In this document: positions 60,301 to 64,000 of the stretch, piece by piece
Layout of the letters: every line of letters begins with the position of its first letter
How positions within the stretch are numbered: position 1 is the stretch's first letter
Assembly: GCF_019703515.2 (NCBI RefSeq)
Contig: NC_059347.1
Location: 24,885,001 to 24,949,000, forward strand
Reading direction: 5' to 3'
DNA: 64,000 nucleotides
Origin: Myxocyprinus asiaticus
Taxonomy: Eukaryota > Chordata > Actinopteri > Cypriniformes > Catostomidae
Translations under genes and position numbers: made by a program
Notes under the pieces: model-generated
Told to the model about the DNA's origin: nothing
Databases searched by the model: none
The model's input: only the letters and a program-made list of their open reading frames with translations

Positions 60301-60974
60301 TCACTCCAATGTCTTTATGAAGGATAATGCTTGCTGGGGACATGTAAATACTTTGCGGCCATCCTTAGTATCTATTTTCAATTTGGCCAGAAACATCAGT
60401 GCAAAAGCGATCTTCCGTTGATGTAAAAGATTCTTGCATTCCTTGAATCGATCACATTTATCTCTTGTCGAATTCACAAAGTCTGGGAACAAGAAAATGT
60501 TGTGGTTCTTCCAAGAAAGCCTTCCTTTACTCCTCGCCTCGCATAACACGAGATCTTTATCGGATGATCTCAGAAATTTTGGCAGAATTGATCAGGCCTG
60601 TCTCCCTCTGCGGATCTCCAAGCCGGAACTCTGTGAGGTCACTCAATTTCCAGCTTATGGCCTGTTATGTCGAGCAGACTTATGAAGAGCCTGTCTAGGA
60701 ATTTCACCATATCTCGGCCTTCTTCGTCCTCAGGAATTCCAACAATTCTGATGTTGTTTCACCGGTTACGATTTTCAAGGTCTTCCAACTTTTCCCAAAT
60801 GCGATCCAAGTCTGTCTTGGTCACTAGTGGATTAGTAGCTAATTCCCTCTCCGATGACTCCAGATAATCGATCCGTTTCTCAACATCCGACATTCTTGTA
60901 ACCATCTCAATGAATTTTGTCTCCATGGCAGTGATCGATCGACGTATTACAGCAAGGGGCTTCAGCTTGAGCAC
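60301..60974 (-). pseudogene. L1 ORF1 remnant (coiled coil and C-terminal domain)
   Basis: Remnant of the L1 RNA-binding chaperone gene. The segment 60759-60974 encodes a heptad-rich stretch (MSDVEKRIDYLESSEREL and further Leu/Ile-spaced residues) that reads as the coiled coil leading into the RRM-like domain; the RRM part follows near 60740-60660 with GIPEDEEG and VKFLDRLF. The segment 60301-60549 in another phase encodes the C-terminal domain (SWKNHNIFLFPDFV, then HQRKIAFALMFLAKLKI and a stop). ORF1p of this family trimerises and binds its own RNA. The gene is frameshifted between these parts and cannot give a complete protein. Confidence 0.75.
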
Positions 60975-61652
60975 ATAAGTTTCTTTTAATGTCTCCAGAG
61001 CCCAAGGATTTTGAATTCTTTCACATACTGTCTTCCTAGAACAGTTAAGAATCAGAGTGTATCGAATCTCACCGATTTATGAGATAAAAATTATTGAAAC
61101 TAGCAAAGGGCGCAGAGCATGCAGTTCACATGTCCAACCCTAGAAATTATTCTTTGACTTAAAATATATATTTACAAATTAGTGAAAGAAATTGCATAAA
61201 TTCAGATTTCTGGAAGTGTGAAAGAACTGTTTGAATGTGCTGCTTCTCTGTTGTTAAGGGAAATTTGGTAAAAAAAAAAAAAATAAATAAATTTGGGCGA
61301 AATTTTGGCCCAACCATTTTTGTTGAGGCCTACCCAAAAGTAATTTCCTGGCTAAGCCCTTGTTTTAAGAACCAAAAATATGAAAGCAATTTTAGTAACA
61401 TGTTCAGTAGGGGAAAAATACACTTAAATAGCTTAATCAATCACCCTTTTCTTCTCTTTGCACAAGAAAAGCAATCATACATGTGCCTGATGCTTTTGTT
61501 AATTAGCCTTTGTAAAAGTAAAAGATGGCCAATGTGCTATTAAACTTCAAATCACGGACATTAATCACACAATTGAAAATTACTGAGGTCAGTTTTAGCT
61601 ATCATTAGCAGTCATTTAATTCACCATTCTCTGTGTGTAAATGCTGTCCTTA

Positions 61653-62094
61653 TAGACCTTTTTCACACTCCGGGTTTTGGAATGCGGAAGTAAACGTTTG
61701 CAGGGTAAGCTACGACAGCGATGAATGGGAGTGAATGGGAGATCACAGTAAACATTATTTTAACTTACCCATTTGTTCCAAGACCAAAAGAAAAAATCCA
61801 CTATTACGTTTGAATGACTTTCCAGAAGAGGAAAAAAATAGAGAGTGGTGGATTAAGACAGTCAGATGGGTGAAGATGCCAAATTTACTGTCACTCTCTT
61901 AGCAGCTGTAATAGAAACCCCCTTGTAGCTGTGGTAATTCATTTTTAAAACTAATTCTAGGGTAATACAACACAAAGCATAATGTTATAAATTTACAATA
62001 CATTTTTTTTAAATGTATGTTCTAAAAAAATTGGCGAGATTTACGATGATACATAAGGCGGAAACGTGTCCTCACAGTCTGTGAAAAAGGTCTA
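61653..62094. mobile_element. MITE with GACCTTTTTCACA ends and TA flanks
   Basis: Ends GACCTTTTTCACA (61655) and TGTGAAAAAGGTC (ending 62092) are inverted repeats, flanked by TA on both sides (61653-61654, 62093-62094). The interior has GGAAGTAAACG and GGAAACGTG near the two ends. No transposase. Consistent with a nonautonomous TA-targeting element. Confidence 0.65.
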
Positions 62095-63039
62095 TTGGAC
62101 TCTCCAAAAACCTTATTGAATCCACTGCACATGTAGTCATGTGTGTCCCTTTCCATTATCCAATGGGCTGACTTATCAACCAGTCAGTCAGACTGCACAC
62201 TATTGCTGTCTCGCTGAAAATGACAGCTATTTGATTCGATTCATGAGATGCAGACATTAATATGCAAAAAACAAATGACATCTCACATTCTCAAGGAACT
62301 AATTTTATTATGATTATAGGACAAATCTTCATTAATCCCGAAAATCTCTGTCTAAAACACCTCATATTGATATAGATTTTTGGTTTTTAGTTGATATCCA
62401 CAAATAAATTAAACCTCCATGTGTTTCTGTTACTAAAGCCAGTGCCCCCGGGTCAAGTTCCTCTATTCTGAAAGGACATGGGGATCACAGGGGACTCACA
62501 AAAGTGGTTTGGTCTAGACAAAGTCCCCTCACCCAGCGCTCACACCACGGCGGAGGTGCTGAGACCCATCATTCATTTGTTTCCATATTCTTTCTCTACT
62601 TGCCTTGTCAGACACCAAATGTCGTCTGCCAAACTCACTAAAGCCTTCAACTTGAACTTGAGACACGTGTCCCTCTCAGCAAAAAAAATAAAATAAAATA
62701 AAATAATAACATCCATGATTATCATGTTTCAGATGTAATTTTTAGTCATTTTAAGTAAAAAAGAGTGTATATATATATATATAAATTATTATTATTATTA
62801 TTATTATTTTTTGCACATTTCATATTTTCATTTGCGCATTATCTTTTGTTCCTCCCATTACCTAACAATGTACATTACTTAACCAAGAGGTTTAATTTCC
62901 AATTCTCCTCATCTTGCTGGTAAATTTTGTTACATGCCTCCGTATTTTTCTGTACCAAGAAAATTTCCATGTATATCTATAGTTGTGGAAATAAGTTCTA
63001 AAGACTCAAATGTAACGCTCAGTAGCGAATTATGACAAA
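62095..63039. other. AT-rich stretch without a recognised gene
   Basis: Contains an AAATA run (62685-62705) and a TA/ATT run (62768-62808). A 72-codon frame (62478-62696) runs into the AAATA tract and is not supported. Confidence 0.5.
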
Positions 63040-63230
63040 TTATTGACATTGCAGGCACCTGCAGATCACACACAGGACATCCTTATTGTATTAACAGAGA
63101 GGGAGTGGTCTTTGCCAGCCTCGTTCCACTATATGTCTGTATTCATGTGTGGGAGAGAGGCCTAATCATGGCTAACTCTGATGCAAATCACCCTGAGAGC
63201 ATGGGAATATAGTATGTCTGTGACTGTGTG
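63040..63230. promoter_or_regulatory. Possible conserved noncoding element
   Basis: Unique block with GGCACCTGCAGATC (E-box CACCTG), CTTATTGTATTAACAG, GGCCTAATCATGGCTAACTC and GATGCAAATCACC (octamer-like). Bounded by simple repeats on the right. Confidence 0.3.
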
Positions 63231-63439
63231 TGTGTACCTCCATCCTCTCTATGCATGTCAGCTTCCACATAATGGAGGGACATCAAAAAAAAAAAAAAAC
63301 TTTCAACCAAAATTAACAAGAGACTGAAAAAAGCTCCAGACTGCTAAAGACTGTTTTCTGCATTGGAATATACCATGAAATCCTAATCTTACAATATATC
63401 ATTCTGGTCTTACTATAATGTTTTGCACAGAAAACACTT

Positions 63440-63540
63440 AAAGGAACTTTCTGGGTTCAATACAAGTAAAGCTCAATTGGCAGCATTTGTAGCATAATGT
63501 GTCAATTACAGAAAACATTTGACTTGTATATTTAAAAAAC

Positions 63541-63608
<68 letters not shown>

Positions 63609-63985
63609 AGTTACAGTAAGGCATTACAATGGAAGTAAATGGAGCCAGTCCATACAAATTTAAATACACACTGTTTCAAAAGTACGTTAACATAATTTCA
63701 GTGTTAGCTGAAATGCTATGATGCTATTTTATCACATTAAAATCATGTTAACATATACTATATAGTGTTCACATCTTGTGGCTATACTTTTGAAACAATG
63801 CATGTTTTAATATTTATGATTATGGACTAGGCCTATTCACTTCCATTGTAAGGGCCTTACTGTAACTGTGATTTTTGCTATTTTTAAAATAAACCTTGAA
63901 AATATTTTTTGTGGTAATCAACATTACACCACAAATGCTGTTGTTTGAGCTTTTTTTTTTTTTAGCTTGTATTAAACACATTCTT
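63440..63985. mobile_element. Large foldback element carrying a (TA)n tract
   Basis: The two arms pair over several stretches: TCACAGTTACAGTAAGG (63606) with CCTTACTGTAACTGTGA (ending 63872), ACAATGGAAGT with ACTTCCATTGT, AGCATTTGTAGCATAATG with CATTACACCACAAATGCT, and AATACAAG with CTTGTATT. A (TA)n run of about 60 bp (63545-63605) lies in the left arm only. The right limit is near the window edge. Confidence 0.65.
63545..63605. repeat. (TA)n microsatellite inside the terminal foldback element
   Basis: About 61 bp of TA dinucleotides, present in one arm of the foldback only. Confidence 0.95.
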
Positions 63986-64000
63986 TTAGTGGCCTCAAAA

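Larger units (their letters stand above)
57590..61140 (-). mobile_element. Broken L1-type (non-LTR) retrotransposon with internal deletion
   Basis: A minus-strand LINE of the fish L1 kind. Reading from right to left it shows: a short 5' region (about 61140-61000); ORF1 remnants (about 60974-60301); an abrupt join near 60178-60273; the reverse transcriptase and C-terminal parts of ORF2 (about 60170-57831); and a short 3' untranslated region ending in an A/T-rich tail near 57590. The whole apurinic-type endonuclease region of ORF2, expected between ORF1 and the reverse transcriptase, is absent, so well over 1 kb is missing. Multiple stops and frameshifts remain. Its outer limits are approximate because I could not identify target-site duplications. 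Confidence 0.85.

Noticed and set aside
57566..61360. Short inverted similarity flanking the L1 (GGCATAGCCAAGGG and CTGGCTAAGCCCTTG)
   Set aside because: Possibly an older element in which the L1 landed, but the match is short and I could not define ends.

Overview
The window looks like a stretch of a teleost fish genome, most likely a cyprinid. It is AT-rich and full of long microsatellites (CT, CA/GT, TA, TATC, TAA). It carries Tc1-type DNA transposons, a fish-type L1 retrotransposon, and many short inverted-repeat elements of families I associate with carp and zebrafish relatives. The lineage call rests on these repeat families and is an inference. No prokaryotic signatures (operons, ribosome binding sites, CRISPR arrays) are present.

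I find no host protein-coding gene that I can recognise. The only convincing long reading frames belong to mobile elements: two intact Tc1/mariner transposases (39140-40171 on + and 43791-44795 on -), one dead Tc1 transposase (34748-35769, -), and a broken, internally deleted L1 (about 57590-61140, -). The rest is intergenic or intronic DNA.

Layout. 1-5.8 kb: AT-rich sequence and large microsatellites. 5.8-11.8 kb: the most GC-rich, least repetitive part, with promoter-like and exon-like signals (candidate exon 5820-5903; CRE and CCAAT-like motifs near 7390; a first-exon-like donor at 8387; CNE-like blocks to 11.8 kb). 12-34 kb: sequence that may be regulatory, with homeodomain, POU, SOX and FOX-like motif clusters, mixed with MITEs, a nested hAT-type MITE (20203-21396) and a perfect 39-bp-arm hairpin (14740-14837). 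34-46 kb: three Tc1 elements of three different families, two intact. 46-57 kb: more MITE and SINE debris and a terminal-exon-like segment (52025 to about 52335) with a poly(A) signal. 57-61 kb: the L1. 61-64 kb: MITEs and simple repeats.

Exon-like segments on the + strand (end at 8386; 21832-21930; 45990-46041; 52025 to about 52335) have good splice signals but little coding capacity. They could belong to one or more spliced long noncoding RNAs spanning the window; this is a hypothesis needing RNA evidence. I see no new multi-gene system. The most notable points are the two apparently complete Tc1 elements, the layered insertions that give relative insertion dates, the perfect hairpin, and the possible lncRNA.
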